Positions 17,572 through 26,121 of a DNA stretch of 64,000 bases are shown here, piece by piece. A program made the translations under genes and the position numbers. The notes beneath the pieces were generated by a model that made no database searches, was not told the DNA's origin, and saw only the letters and a program-made list of their open reading frames with translations. Position 1 is the stretch's first letter, and each line of letters begins with the position of its first letter. Source of the stretch: Fodinibius halophilus (GTDB lineage: Bacteria > Bacteroidota > Rhodothermia > Balneolales > Balneolaceae); NCBI RefSeq assembly GCF_011059105.1, contig NZ_JAALLS010000002.1:279863-343862 (forward strand), read 5' to 3'.

Positions 17572-17865
17572 CTAGGACCTTGTTTTTTCTCCTTGGCGAA
17601 GATCGTTGGTCAATGTGCTTTCTTCAGCCTCAGGAGCTTCAATCTGGGAATAGTGTTCCTCTTCGCCGTCTTCTTCAGTAATAATGGCTTCAAGGTTTTC
17701 TACTCTTTGCTCCATATCTTTTTTGTGTTGTACAAAAGCTTTGGCCAACCGGTCAAACTGGTGTTCCAGCTCGCTATTGTTGTTTTTCCGATTTAGCCAC
17801 GACTTAATGATGCCGGTTGTACACCCTATCGCCACAAGAATAATGACAAAAACTTCACCTTCCAT
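17572..17865 (-). CDS. Small PspB-like membrane protein, paralogue B
   Basis: 97 residues: a membrane segment (about 4-22), KSWLNRKNNN, the shared helix FDRLAKAFVQHKKDMEQRVE ending NLEAII, then QIEAPEAEE in an acidic tail. Its start overlaps the stop of the upstream paralogue A by one base (TAATG), so the two are translationally coupled. The conserved helix contains alternating basic and hydrophobic residues suited to a coiled coil or a partner surface. Confidence 0.75.
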   Translation of the reverse strand: MEGEVFVIILVAIGCTTGIIKSWLNRKNNNSELEHQFDRLAKAFVQHKKDMEQRVENLEAIITEEDGEEEHYSQIEAPEAEESTLTNDLRQGEKTRS

Positions 17866-18182
17866 TATTTGGTCCTCCGTTTATCAGCCATATTTGAGAC
17901 TTCTTGTTGATTCTGCTCTTTGATGGATGGTTCTTCTTCAATTTCAATCTCTTCCATTCCACGTCCTGATCCGGTTGAAAACTCTTCGGGTTCGCCGGCC
18001 GCAATAGCTTCTAAGTTCTCGATTCGGCCTTTGAGAGCATTAACGAGCTTTCGCAGATCTTCCACTTCTTCTTCATTTTGACGACTCCGGTTCATCATTG
18101 ACATTTTATTTTTTTGATATTCGATGATGAAGCCGCCAATAATTGCTACGAGTGGTATAAGAACCCAGATCCAAGCTGCCAT
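17865..18182 (-). CDS. Small PspB-like membrane protein, paralogue A
   Basis: 105 residues and the most PspB-like of the four: a membrane segment (about 4-20, WIWVLIPLVAIIGGFII), a basic stretch, then EEEVEDLRKLVNALKGRIEN ending LEAIAAG, followed by an acidic tail with EEIEIEEEPSIKEQ. In PspB the segment after the membrane helix pairs with PspC and PspA. No pspA or pspC is visible here, so envelope-stress function is a guess. The gene lies 79 bp after yggS and heads the array. Confidence 0.75.
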   Translation of the reverse strand: MAAWIWVLIPLVAIIGGFIIEYQKNKMSMMNRSRQNEEEVEDLRKLVNALKGRIENLEAIAAGEPEEFSTGSGRGMEEIEIEEEPSIKEQNQQEVSNMADKRRTK

Positions 18183-18261
18183 AATAGAAGTCTTTTAAGT
18201 TATCATTATGTAATGTACTAAATCTCAAAGAGATTGAAAGTACTTTTAACGATAATTTGCA

Positions 18262-18966
18262 CTAGTAGTTACGTTCTCCGAAAATAGCGCGTCCTACACG
18301 TACCATCGTTGCTCCTTCTTCGATAGCAACTTCCATATCGTTAGTCATGCCCATTGATAATTCATCAAGTTGCACATTGTCAGCTTCAAACTTGCGGTGG
18401 TTATCTCTAATTTGGCGTAATTTCTGGAATTGTGGACGTACTTTTTCTACCTCTTCGGGATCAACAAAAGAGGCCATACCCATTAAGCCGCATACGCGCA
18501 CATGATCCAGCCCCTGGGCATAGGTTAGTATTTCTTCGAGATCGTCTTCTTCACAGCCACTTTTTTGATCTTCCCCGCTGATATTAATCTGGATAAGCGT
18601 ATTAATCGTTCGGTTGATGCGAGAAGCTCGTTTTTCGATTTCTCTCAAATACTTTGATTTTTCGATCGAATGAATCCAGTTAACCCGCTCAACCATATAT
18701 TTTATTTTGTTTGTTTGCAGGTTTCCTACCATATGCCACTGAATTTGTTCTTCTTCGTAGGCTTCCATCTTATCTTGTAGCTCCTTCGCACGGTTTTCTC
18801 CAAAGTGGATCTGGCCGCAACCAAAAGCTTCTTTAATGTTTTCCAGCGGTTTCATTTTGCTGACTGCTACAAGGGTGATTTCCTTGGGGTCGCGCCCAGC
18901 TTGCTTACAAGCTTCGGTAATGCGGTTGTTTAGCGTAGATAGGTTTTGGCAAATATCTTCGGACAT
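18262..18966 (-). CDS. YggS family pyridoxal phosphate homeostasis protein
   Basis: YggS/PLPBP proteins bind PLP on a TIM-barrel lysine and balance vitamin B6 and amino-acid pools; they have no known catalysis. The 234-residue protein has LVAVSKMKPLENIKEA with the PLP lysine, HFGENRAKELQDK, WHMVGNLQTNK, and LSMGMTNDMEVAIEEGATMV, all family hallmarks. It is the first gene of the cluster that includes the small membrane proteins and the DivIVA protein. Confidence 0.96.
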   Translation of the reverse strand: MSEDICQNLSTLNNRITEACKQAGRDPKEITLVAVSKMKPLENIKEAFGCGQIHFGENRAKELQDKMEAYEEEQIQWHMVGNLQTNKIKYMVERVNWIHSIEKSKYLREIEKRASRINRTINTLIQINISGEDQKSGCEEDDLEEILTYAQGLDHVRVCGLMGMASFVDPEEVEKVRPQFQKLRQIRDNHRKFEADNVQLDELSMGMTNDMEVAIEEGATMVRVGRAIFGERNY

Positions 18967-19253
18967 GCAGCTGTATTTTGTTTTTAGTTTTTAAAAAGAT
19001 CTTCTGCATCCATTGTTATAATAAATGAATGTTTTGTGCTCGAATGATTCGATTAAAAAGTAGTCGGTATATTGTTGAAAATAAGCTTTTAAGAAAGGTA
19101 TTAAAATGGTATTTTGTAAGTCTGAAAACAAAGACTCGAACATACATTGATCACTCTCACACTGAGTATTTTTTATTTCGACTCTGATATAATTGCTCAT
19201 CGCCTCAGGTGCGATTTAACCACAACACCAAAGCACGGAGGGCGATAGCCAGA

Positions 19254-20294
19254 ATGAATATTCAGGTCCGGCATATTTCCACTTTCTTACACCAGTGGGC
19301 ACCGCCCAGCACCAAGCTCGATTACGACAACGTCGGATTGCTTGTTGGCGATCCCAACCAAGAAATTTCGCGAGCACTTACCTGTCTTGATGTAACCTTA
19401 GATGTTGTGGACGAGGCAATTCAAAAGGGTTGCGATCTTATCATAGCTCACCATCCCCTTATTTTTAACGGTATTGACCGTATCAATCCTACCAATGAGC
19501 AGGGGAAGATTATATTTAAGCTGATTAAAAGCGATATTGCGCTTATTGCAGCCCATACCAATCTCGACGCTGCCCTCGATGGGGTTTCTTTTGTACTTGG
19601 CAAAAGATTGGGTCTCGAAAACATGAAGTTTTTGGATAACAGCTACAATATCAGCCGTAAAATTGTATTGACTACGAACCATTCTGACAGCGAATCGGTA
19701 CTAAAGCTCTTGAACTACTATTCGGCTGAAGAAGCACACTATTATAAGGTAGAAGGGAAAAAAGAAGGGCAGTTTACCTATGAAGCCATTATGGATGAAC
19801 ATAATGTTTCGGACCTAAAGAAGGAACTTCAGAAAAATGGCTTGTTGCGCAGCGGTAGCTTCCAGGTGATGGATGTTGCCAGTGCTTCTAACAATGTAGG
19901 TATGGGCGTAGTTGGCTTTTATCGCGACAAGGGATTGACCCAGCAACAGTTTTTGGACACCGTTTCTGAAGCATTAGATGTAGAAGCTATCCGTTTTTCA
20001 GGCTCTGTTGACCGCATTAAAAAAGTAGCAGTTTGTGGCGGAGCGGGTGTATCACTGGCACGCAAAGCAATTGGACAGGGCGCGCAGGCCTTTGTAACAG
20101 CAGATATTAAATACCACGATTATTTTACCGATACCGAAGATTTTTTACTGGTCGATGTAGGCCATTACGAAAGCGAAGTGCCTATGGTAGCGGCGCTTCA
20201 GCAGGAACTGTCTGAGGCATTTGAACAGCTGGACGTTCTTGAAACAGAAGTAGTTACCAACCCAATGCAGGTTTTTATACCTGGAAATAAATAA
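19254..20294 (+). CDS. Nif3-like dinuclear metal centre protein
   Basis: Nif3/YbgI-type proteins form hexamers with a two-metal site; some are linked to GTP cyclohydrolase-like activity, but the role is unsettled. The chosen start, ATG 19254 (MNIQVRHISTFLHQWAP), matches family N-termini; an in-frame GTG at 19209 would add 15 unlikely residues. Key residues are seen in IIAHHPLIFNGIDRI, AAHTNLDAALDGV, and near the end VDVGHYESEVPMV. The long middle insert (about residues 125-240) is the YqfO/CutA-like domain found in Gram-positive and Bacteroidota members. It is followed 33 bp later by the coiled-coil protein, a frequent pairing. Confidence 0.94.
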   Translation: MNIQVRHISTFLHQWAPPSTKLDYDNVGLLVGDPNQEISRALTCLDVTLDVVDEAIQKGCDLIIAHHPLIFNGIDRINPTNEQGKIIFKLIKSDIALIAAHTNLDAALDGVSFVLGKRLGLENMKFLDNSYNISRKIVLTTNHSDSESVLKLLNYYSAEEAHYYKVEGKKEGQFTYEAIMDEHNVSDLKKELQKNGLLRSGSFQVMDVASASNNVGMGVVGFYRDKGLTQQQFLDTVSEALDVEAIRFSGSVDRIKKVAVCGGAGVSLARKAIGQGAQAFVTADIKYHDYFTDTEDFLLVDVGHYESEVPMVAALQQELSEAFEQLDVLETEVVTNPMQVFIPGNK

Positions 20295-20327
20295 AATCCG
20301 CAGGAATAAACGACGATACCCTAATCT

Positions 20328-21062
20328 ATGGAAGAAGTACTTCAACAATTAGCTAATCTCCAATATATCGACAGCAGAATCGACGAGCTAAAGCAGCTGC
20401 GCGGAGATCTGCCGGAAGAGATCCTTGATATTGAGACGGACATCAATCGGTTCGAAGCCAAAATTGAGCGGCTTGAAAATGAGAAGACAGACTTGAAGGT
20501 TGAGAAAGACAACCTTGAGCTTGAGATTAAAGACGCTCAAAATAAGATGGACAAATATGAGGAGCAGCAGATGTCGGTGCGTAATAATCGCGAATACGAT
20601 GCGCTGACCAAAGAGATTGAGTCTCAAAAGCAGATTATAGAAAATGCAGAATCACGCCGAGAGGAGATCGATAAACGGTTAGATGAGATTGATCCTGAAA
20701 TTGAAAAGTATCAGGAACAGCTCGAAAAAACTCAGAAGCTGCACGACGAGAAGCAAGCCAACCTCAAAGAGGTTAAAAAGGATACTCAGAAAGAAGAGGA
20801 TATGCTCGAAGAGAAACGTGCTGAGGTCGAGAAAAATATCGACGATCGCTATCTCCGAAGCTATAACCGCCTTCGAAATGGGTTGTCAAACGGCCTGGCT
20901 GTTGTACCTATGGAAAAAGGTGCTGCACTTGGAATGGCGTTACCTCCTCAAACCCAAGTCGAAGTTCGTCATAAGAACAAGATTATTATCGACGAAAATA
21001 GTGGGCGTATTGTAGTGCATCCCTCTTTCTTTGAGAATGCTAAAGAGCAACTGTCGCTGTAA
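20328..21062 (+). CDS. CdsZ-like coiled-coil protein with a cysteine-free 'zinc ribbon'
   Basis: This 244-residue protein is the usual partner of Nif3-like genes. It has a long antiparallel coiled coil (about 5-170) followed by a small C-terminal ribbon domain. In most homologues the ribbon has four zinc cysteines (GACGGC ... ICEHCGRI). Here the matching text is GAALGMALPPQTQVEVRH then IIIDENSGRIVVHP (about 198-231), and no cysteine occurs anywhere in the protein. The fold-specific residues (PPQ, the VEVRH strand, SGRI) are kept, so the domain probably still folds without zinc. The family's role in DNA binding or secretion is known only for a few members. Confidence 0.88.
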   Translation: MEEVLQQLANLQYIDSRIDELKQLRGDLPEEILDIETDINRFEAKIERLENEKTDLKVEKDNLELEIKDAQNKMDKYEEQQMSVRNNREYDALTKEIESQKQIIENAESRREEIDKRLDEIDPEIEKYQEQLEKTQKLHDEKQANLKEVKKDTQKEEDMLEEKRAEVEKNIDDRYLRSYNRLRNGLSNGLAVVPMEKGAALGMALPPQTQVEVRHKNKIIIDENSGRIVVHPSFFENAKEQLSL

Positions 21063-21090
21063 ATAGCTGATTAGATACTGTTTTATATGG

Positions 21091-21129
21091 AAGATGTACG
21101 CATCTAGAATGATGTGGTACATCTTTTTT
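21091..21129 (+). terminator. Terminator after the Nif3/CdsZ-like pair
   Basis: AAGATGTAC and GTACATCTT pair around a 14-nt loop, followed by a T-rich run (TTTTTTGTTTT). It separates the pair from the RNase P RNA gene. Confidence 0.8.
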
Positions 21130-21175
21130 GTTTTAAGAATATAATAACGACTCTTGTAAAAGAGTTGCATATTAT

Positions 21176-21538
21176 GAGGATGGTCGGGCAATCGCCCCGC
21201 ACATAATTATGTGCGGGGAGGAAAGTCCGAACACCAACGAGTACCGTGCTTCCTAACGGGAAGATCCGGGTAACCGGTTAGCCAGTGCCACAGAAAATAG
21301 ACTACCCCGCTTTGTGCAGGGAAAAGGTGAAAAGGTGAGGTAAGAGCTCACCGCTCCGGTGGTAACATTCGGAGGGCTCGGTAAACCTCACGGGGTGCAA
21401 GCTCACGCAGACCGTTGTGCTACTCGTCGCAATACGGTCGGGTGGAGTGCTCGAGCCCCGAAGTAATTCGGGGCCAGATAAATGATTGCCACCTAACGTA
21501 AGTTAGGAGACAGAATTCGGCTTACAGACTGTCCTCTC
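21176..21538 (+). ncRNA. rnpB: RNase P RNA, bacterial class A
   Basis: The catalytic RNA of RNase P, which trims tRNA 5' ends. The conserved P4 strand GAGGAAAGTCCGAACAC is at about 21219. GCCACAGAAAATAGACTACC, GGTAAACCTCACGGGGTGCA and the 3' ACAGAATTCGGCTTACAGAC follow in the right order. GAGGATGGTC at the 5' end pairs with GACTGTCCTC at the 3' end (P1). The length of about 363 nt is normal for class A. Ends were set from P1 pairing and are good to a few bases. A T-run follows directly. Confidence 0.97.
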
Positions 21539-21552
21539 TTTTTTAATATCAG

Positions 21553-21580
21553 AAGGCCGCCCGTAGAGGGTGGCCTTTTG
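21553..21580. terminator. Terminator between rnpB and mtfA
   Basis: AAGGCCGCCC and GGGTGGCCTT form a strong stem followed by TTG and T-rich sequence. The rnpB and mtfA genes converge here. Confidence 0.7.
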
Positions 21581-21608
21581 TTATTTGAAGGGCCATCAGG
21601 TTTGGAAA

Positions 21609-22385
21609 CTAGGAGTTAAGATAGGTGGCCGGATCTTGCTGGTAGAACTGTTGTAATTGCCGATATAGCTCCGGGTGCTTTTTCTTTAGTGCCCGCGGTT
21701 GTTCAAAAAAGGATTCGGTCACGACAGCAAAAAATTCTGCAAGGTTCGTGGCACCATATTCATCAATAAGAGTATGCTGGTTTTTCCTGATAGCCTCTAG
21801 TAATTTATTGTACTCCTTACCTACTACCCAGCCCCACGACAAAAAGGTAGATTCGTCGCCGGTAGATTCTATCTCATTCGTTGCTCCATAGTCGTAATCC
21901 AGCTGGTGGGCAAATTCGTGAAATACCAGGTTGCGGCCGTCATGGATATCGGAAGCTCCATTTTGGACTTCATTCCAAGCCAGCACTACATGGCCGCGCG
22001 ACCAAGCTTCGCCGTGGCGACGCTGGTATCCCTCTTCTACAAAAAAACTGTTGCGATTACTTTTGACCCGTGCAACATAAGTTTCCGGGTAGATAAGAAC
22101 CGATCTTAATCCCTCGTAAAATGAGGAAAGGTCTTCAATGCCCAGTAATAGAATACAGGCTTGCGCTGCTACGGTAATACGAATTTCATCTGTTATTTCC
22201 AGGCCGGCACAGCCTTCAAAGCTCTTCTCTTTAACAAAGATATTGATAAGGCCGTTAAGCTTTTGCTCCAGCTCTGGTGGCAGATGTTGAACATAAGGGA
22301 CTTGCTGATGAAGAATTTGCTTCCACTCGTCCGGGAGTGGTTTTTTCATCAATCTCTTCCGCCGCCATTTTTTAAAGCCAAACAT
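21609..22385 (-). CDS. MtfA-type zinc-dependent peptidase (DUF980)
   Basis: In E. coli MtfA is a cytosolic metallopeptidase that binds the repressor Mlc. The 258-residue protein here has the zinc motif HEFAHQLDYDYG with the family's trailing aspartate, and NLAEFFAVVTESFFEQP downstream, which carries the third zinc ligand in this family. The N-terminus is basic (FGFKKWRRKRLMKKP). No mlc or pts genes are nearby, so the Mlc link may not hold. It is the last gene of a minus-strand run after smpB (9 bp). Confidence 0.92.
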   Translation of the reverse strand: MFGFKKWRRKRLMKKPLPDEWKQILHQQVPYVQHLPPELEQKLNGLINIFVKEKSFEGCAGLEITDEIRITVAAQACILLLGIEDLSSFYEGLRSVLIYPETYVARVKSNRNSFFVEEGYQRRHGEAWSRGHVVLAWNEVQNGASDIHDGRNLVFHEFAHQLDYDYGATNEIESTGDESTFLSWGWVVGKEYNKLLEAIRKNQHTLIDEYGATNLAEFFAVVTESFFEQPRALKKKHPELYRQLQQFYQQDPATYLNS

Positions 22386-22394
22386 GAGGTGGTA

Positions 22395-22862
22395 TTACAT
22401 ATTTACTTTGTACGACCCTTTGTATTTGCGATCCAGTTCGCGCTTCATGTCGCGTTCTTTAATGTCTTCTCGTTTGTCATGCTGCTTTTTACCCTTACCA
22501 ATGCCGATTAGTACCTTGGCGTACCCTTTTTTAAAATACAGCTTAAGGGGTACCAGGGTATATCCCTTTTTGGAGACCGCCTTATCCATATCTCGTATTT
22601 CGCGCTTGTGCAGCAGTAGCTTGCGGTCACGACGTTCATTGTGATTTTCGTATGAAGCATGTTTGTATGGTTTGATATACATATCGTGCAGCCATACCTC
22701 TCCATCTTTAAGGTAGGCAAAAGCTTCGCCTAGGCTGGCATTCCCCTCCCGAAGAGATTTAACTTCTGTTCCTTTAAGGGATATGCCCGCTTCATAGGTC
22801 TCATCGATATGATACTCGTGACGAGCTTTCCTGTTTTTTATTGTTGGCGGTGAATTGGACAT
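22395..22862 (-). CDS. smpB: SsrA-binding protein SmpB
   Basis: SmpB delivers tmRNA to stalled ribosomes for trans-translation. The 155-residue length and the motifs RKARHEYHIDETYEAGI, LKGTEVKSLREGNASL, and VPLKLYFKKGYAKVLIGIGK are standard. The C-terminal tail is rich in Lys/Arg as required for decoding-centre binding. tmRNA itself is not in the window. Confidence 0.98.
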   Translation of the reverse strand: MSNSPPTIKNRKARHEYHIDETYEAGISLKGTEVKSLREGNASLGEAFAYLKDGEVWLHDMYIKPYKHASYENHNERRDRKLLLHKREIRDMDKAVSKKGYTLVPLKLYFKKGYAKVLIGIGKGKKQHDKREDIKERDMKRELDRKYKGSYKVNM

Positions 22863-22930
22863 TGTCGAAAAGATTAAAAGTATTGGAAATCAGAAAATTG
22901 TGCTACCGGAATGTGTTTATCCGTTGGCTG

Positions 22931-23347
22931 CTAGTAGTCAAACCCAAGCTCACGGAGATCACTGACGATCTCTTTTCCGGGTGATTTGTCGGGCATAGTG
23001 CTATATATTCCCATAATCTGCTTGACCTCGCTACGAGCCTTTTGGTTTTGAGGATTCAAGTTAAGCACCTTAATGTACTGCTCAAGTGCTGATGTCATGC
23101 GGTCGCGCATTGAGCTGTCTTCGGGTCCTCTGTATTCAAGATATAACCCGTAGTTCAAATATGTTTTTTCTTTAAGGCGATCCAGGTTGTCTTCTTTGGT
23201 TGGATCTGCATCGTTGAGCACCTTTATAGCTTGCGTATAATTATCTTCGGCAATGAGCTGGTCGATGTGTTCGCCCAAATTTTCGGGGGTGCTGTTGGAA
23301 CACGAAATAAATAGGGTGCAAAGTACTAACAGGAAAACGTAACGCAT
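22931..23347 (-). CDS. Small lipoprotein with TPR-like helical repeats
   Basis: 138 residues with a lipoprotein signal (MRYVFLLVLCTLFISCSNS, lipobox ending ISC at residue 16). The remainder is helical and TPR-like: AIKVLNDADPT and then ALEQYIKVLNLNPQNQKAR, the latter a clear TPR half. Likely anchored in the outer membrane or the outer face of the inner membrane. Function is not recognised. It is 68 bp before smpB on the same strand. Confidence 0.75.
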   Translation of the reverse strand: MRYVFLLVLCTLFISCSNSTPENLGEHIDQLIAEDNYTQAIKVLNDADPTKEDNLDRLKEKTYLNYGLYLEYRGPEDSSMRDRMTSALEQYIKVLNLNPQNQKARSEVKQIMGIYSTMPDKSPGKEIVSDLRELGFDY

Positions 23348-23411
23348 GAAGTGGTATTGTTTATAAAGTTATGCTGGTTAAATCTGATTGTTAAAGATAA
23401 GCAAAAGATTG

Positions 23412-24671
23412 CTAGATTAAATATAAGGGATTGGGGCTAATACAGAGTATAAAAATGGCCATACTTACCCATCCCAATAATTTTCGGGTGGTTGTGAGTT
23501 CTCGTTCTCGTAGCGCCGGGGGATGTTCAACACCCACGAGATAGGCGATAAAGAACGACCAGACTACCCAGATTAATGAGCCTGAGGTGGCAATGTCTCC
23601 CACATATAAATAGAGATATCCGGCTGAAAGGGCCATGCTGGTACCCAGTACGGGTAAGATCCAATCCAGTTCTTCATGAAATGCTTTTCGTAACAGGGTA
23701 TACAGAACCCCCGCCCAGATGATCCAGCTTAAAACCCCATAGCTGTTATCAAATTCGCCCAGTGATAAGTGGATAAAGGGGATGGCCTCTATGCCGGCCA
23801 GGGTAATGAGGATGCCAAAGAAGATACGAGCTACTTTTTTATGGGTTTCATATCCTAAAAGAGAATAGAGGATATGCCCGCCATCGAGCTGTCCTATAGG
23901 TGTCAGATTCAGAGCTGTGAAGAAGAGTCCCAGCCATCCTGCAAATAAAAAGGGATAATGATACATCTCCCACATAGGAGGTACATTTTCAAAGAAAGAT
24001 GCCAGAAATCCATAAAGCAGAGTATTGCCTACCATCAGTAGTTGGCCATCCGTTTCTTGGGGTGGGCTATCGGGATAAACACCATGTTGGGCAACATACT
24101 CTTTCACTTCTTGGTGGCCCTGGAAATTTTCGATATATGAGGCATCGGGCAGTGTAGAAAAGCCGTAGAGTAAAATGACTAGCGACACCACAAAACCAGC
24201 CAAAGGACCTGCAGCCCCGACATCAAACATTTTATAGGTGTCATTGATTTTTTGTTTGATGCGGATAACAGCTCCTATGGTTCCAATACCCAGGGGGACG
24301 GGTATAAAATAGGGGAGTGTTACTTTGATGTTGTGATAAAGGGCTGCAAAATAGTGGCCAAACTCATGTACTCCCAAAAAACCAAGTAAAAGGCCGGCAA
24401 ATAAGGCTCCCCGGTAGAAATCCGAGAGATTTGGCAGTCCCAGAGGGAAGAGGCTCGGTTCAAATCCCACAAAACCGGCGCCAGCCAAAGATACCGTAAC
24501 AACGGTAACCAGAAAGAGTCCCAGATGTTTAGCAATGGTTTTGGGATCTAAATCTCTACGGGCTTGTTTGCCAATAGAATGCTGATTGTTAACTTGGTTG
24601 ATTGTGAAGTTTTGTGTGTCGCTTGAAGTTTTGTTATCCAAAGGTAAAGGTAATTTATTTTGCTCTTGCAA
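23412..24671 (-). CDS. Site-2 protease family intramembrane metallopeptidase (M50)
   Basis: M50 proteases cut transmembrane segments of substrates such as anti-sigma factors. The 419-residue polytopic protein has the catalytic HEFGHYFAA (His102, Glu103, His106) in a membrane helix, and the second metal-binding motif PIGQLDGGHILYSLLG about 165 residues later. It lacks the PDZ domain of RseP; the layout is closer to the plant EGY / Bacteroidota M50 type. A cytosolic N-terminal region of about 45 residues precedes the first helix. Its start codon lies inside the end of the arginine deiminase gene (17-bp overlap), so the two are probably co-translated. Confidence 0.93.
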   Translation of the reverse strand: MQEQNKLPLPLDNKTSSDTQNFTINQVNNQHSIGKQARRDLDPKTIAKHLGLFLVTVVTVSLAGAGFVGFEPSLFPLGLPNLSDFYRGALFAGLLLGFLGVHEFGHYFAALYHNIKVTLPYFIPVPLGIGTIGAVIRIKQKINDTYKMFDVGAAGPLAGFVVSLVILLYGFSTLPDASYIENFQGHQEVKEYVAQHGVYPDSPPQETDGQLLMVGNTLLYGFLASFFENVPPMWEMYHYPFLFAGWLGLFFTALNLTPIGQLDGGHILYSLLGYETHKKVARIFFGILITLAGIEAIPFIHLSLGEFDNSYGVLSWIIWAGVLYTLLRKAFHEELDWILPVLGTSMALSAGYLYLYVGDIATSGSLIWVVWSFFIAYLVGVEHPPALRERELTTTRKLLGWVSMAIFILCISPNPLYLI

Positions 24672-25878
24672 TAGGCATAGTCATGCATCGGGCGCCGCCG
24701 CGTCCCCGGCAGAGCTCATGACCTAAAAAGCTGATTGCAATTTTATGTTCACTGGGGTCAAATGAGGTGTTTTCAAACGCTTCTATAAATTCATATTGAT
24801 TCATCAGTTCATAGCCGTGCTTTTGCAACTCATGAAATGTATTCGTGTTTCGTTCGTAACCTACAATGATGCCGGGAGCCAGTGAGAAAACGTTAGCACC
24901 GTCGGTCCATTGTTCACGAAATTGATTTGTTCTTTGTTCGCCACCGCATTTTATGAACGTAAAATCATGCCCTATAAGTTCTTCTAATGCAATTTTAAGA
25001 GAAGGCATCGACTGAGCGGTAACAGCCCCATTTTGGGAGTGTAACGCTACAATATTGTTTTTTCGTTCATTGATCGCCGGGGGGAAAGCGACACATTCAT
25101 TGTCGCTGGCGAAAGTGAATATGGTGTCAAGGTGCATAGAAGAGCGCTTCTTGGGGATGTCAACGGCCAATACATGTTCTACCCCCTGCTTTAGCAGCCC
25201 TTCGGTGGCGGTCATTAGCCCACTGAATGAGGTACGCTCACTCATGCCGATAAGTACTACCTTATCTGAGGCCACCAATACATCGCCCCCTTCAATAGAT
25301 TCTTGATCTGATATTTTTATCGTTTTACCTCGAAACTGTTCAAACATAGGGTGGAACCGTACCATTGTTTCGGTAAGAATAGATTCACGGAATCGTGCTT
25401 GTTTAGCGGGACGTGATAGGAGAATACTCTCATTGACCACCACGGCAAGATCTCGGGTAAACAGCATGTTGGGGGTGGGATGCATCGTAAAGCCCGGAAT
25501 GGATGGGGTAGTACCTTCAACTATAAACTGCAAGAGGTCCTTAGGGGGTAACTGCAGGAGGTCTTGCTCAATGGTATGAAGGTTTTCGTGCTTTAATTCT
25601 TTTATCATGCTTTTAATGCAGTAGCTGCGGGCATCTTCATTTTGAAAGCATTCCAGGAAAAGATCCGTAATTTGATGTATCTCTCCATCTTCAGGCATTG
25701 CCACGTCAAAGATTTTGAGCATATCCTGGTGTTCCTTTCGGGCATCTTCTTCAAAGATGATATCGTCGAATAGCAGTTCATCTTTAAGTTCGGGGTTAAC
25801 CAGGGATACTTCGTTCCCGGGGGTATGCACAACCACGCTTTGCAGCCGATTGGTTTCGGAGGTGATAGAAAAAGACAT
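24655..25878 (-). CDS. arcA: Arginine deiminase
   Basis: Arginine deiminase turns arginine into citrulline and ammonia. The 407-residue sequence has all catalytic residues in expected places: Asp142 (MLFTRDLAV), Glu196 (IEGGDV), His250 and Asp252 (MHLDTIFTF), and the nucleophile Cys398 in RGRGGARCMTMP. The carbamoyltransferase and carbamate kinase that complete the energy-yielding pathway are not in the window. Here it may serve nitrogen release or pH control instead. It overlaps the downstream M50 gene by 17 bp. Confidence 0.96.
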   Translation of the reverse strand: MSFSITSETNRLQSVVVHTPGNEVSLVNPELKDELLFDDIIFEEDARKEHQDMLKIFDVAMPEDGEIHQITDLFLECFQNEDARSYCIKSMIKELKHENLHTIEQDLLQLPPKDLLQFIVEGTTPSIPGFTMHPTPNMLFTRDLAVVVNESILLSRPAKQARFRESILTETMVRFHPMFEQFRGKTIKISDQESIEGGDVLVASDKVVLIGMSERTSFSGLMTATEGLLKQGVEHVLAVDIPKKRSSMHLDTIFTFASDNECVAFPPAINERKNNIVALHSQNGAVTAQSMPSLKIALEELIGHDFTFIKCGGEQRTNQFREQWTDGANVFSLAPGIIVGYERNTNTFHELQKHGYELMNQYEFIEAFENTSFDPSEHKIAISFLGHELCRGRGGARCMTMPIARAK

Positions 25879-26121
25879 AAAACTTAATAGATTTTAAAAT
25901 GAGCCGATAACAATATTAATGTAGGCCAATATTTGTTTTAAATGGGATAAAATGTATGCAAATACTGCCCTCAAATATACGCTTTGAATGAGCAATTTTT
26001 AAATCCTCATTCAGTTGGAATAATCTATGAAAATTTGGCTATATTTTTCCGCACGATTTATAGCTTAAAGCTGTTAAAAAGTGCAAGCATAGAACCGATG
26101 AACTTTTGAACTCGTGATACA

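Noticed and set aside
18991..19200. 69-residue minus open frame upstream of the Nif3-like gene
   Set aside because: It has no motif and poor codon use compared with neighbours; it is likely chance in an intergenic region.
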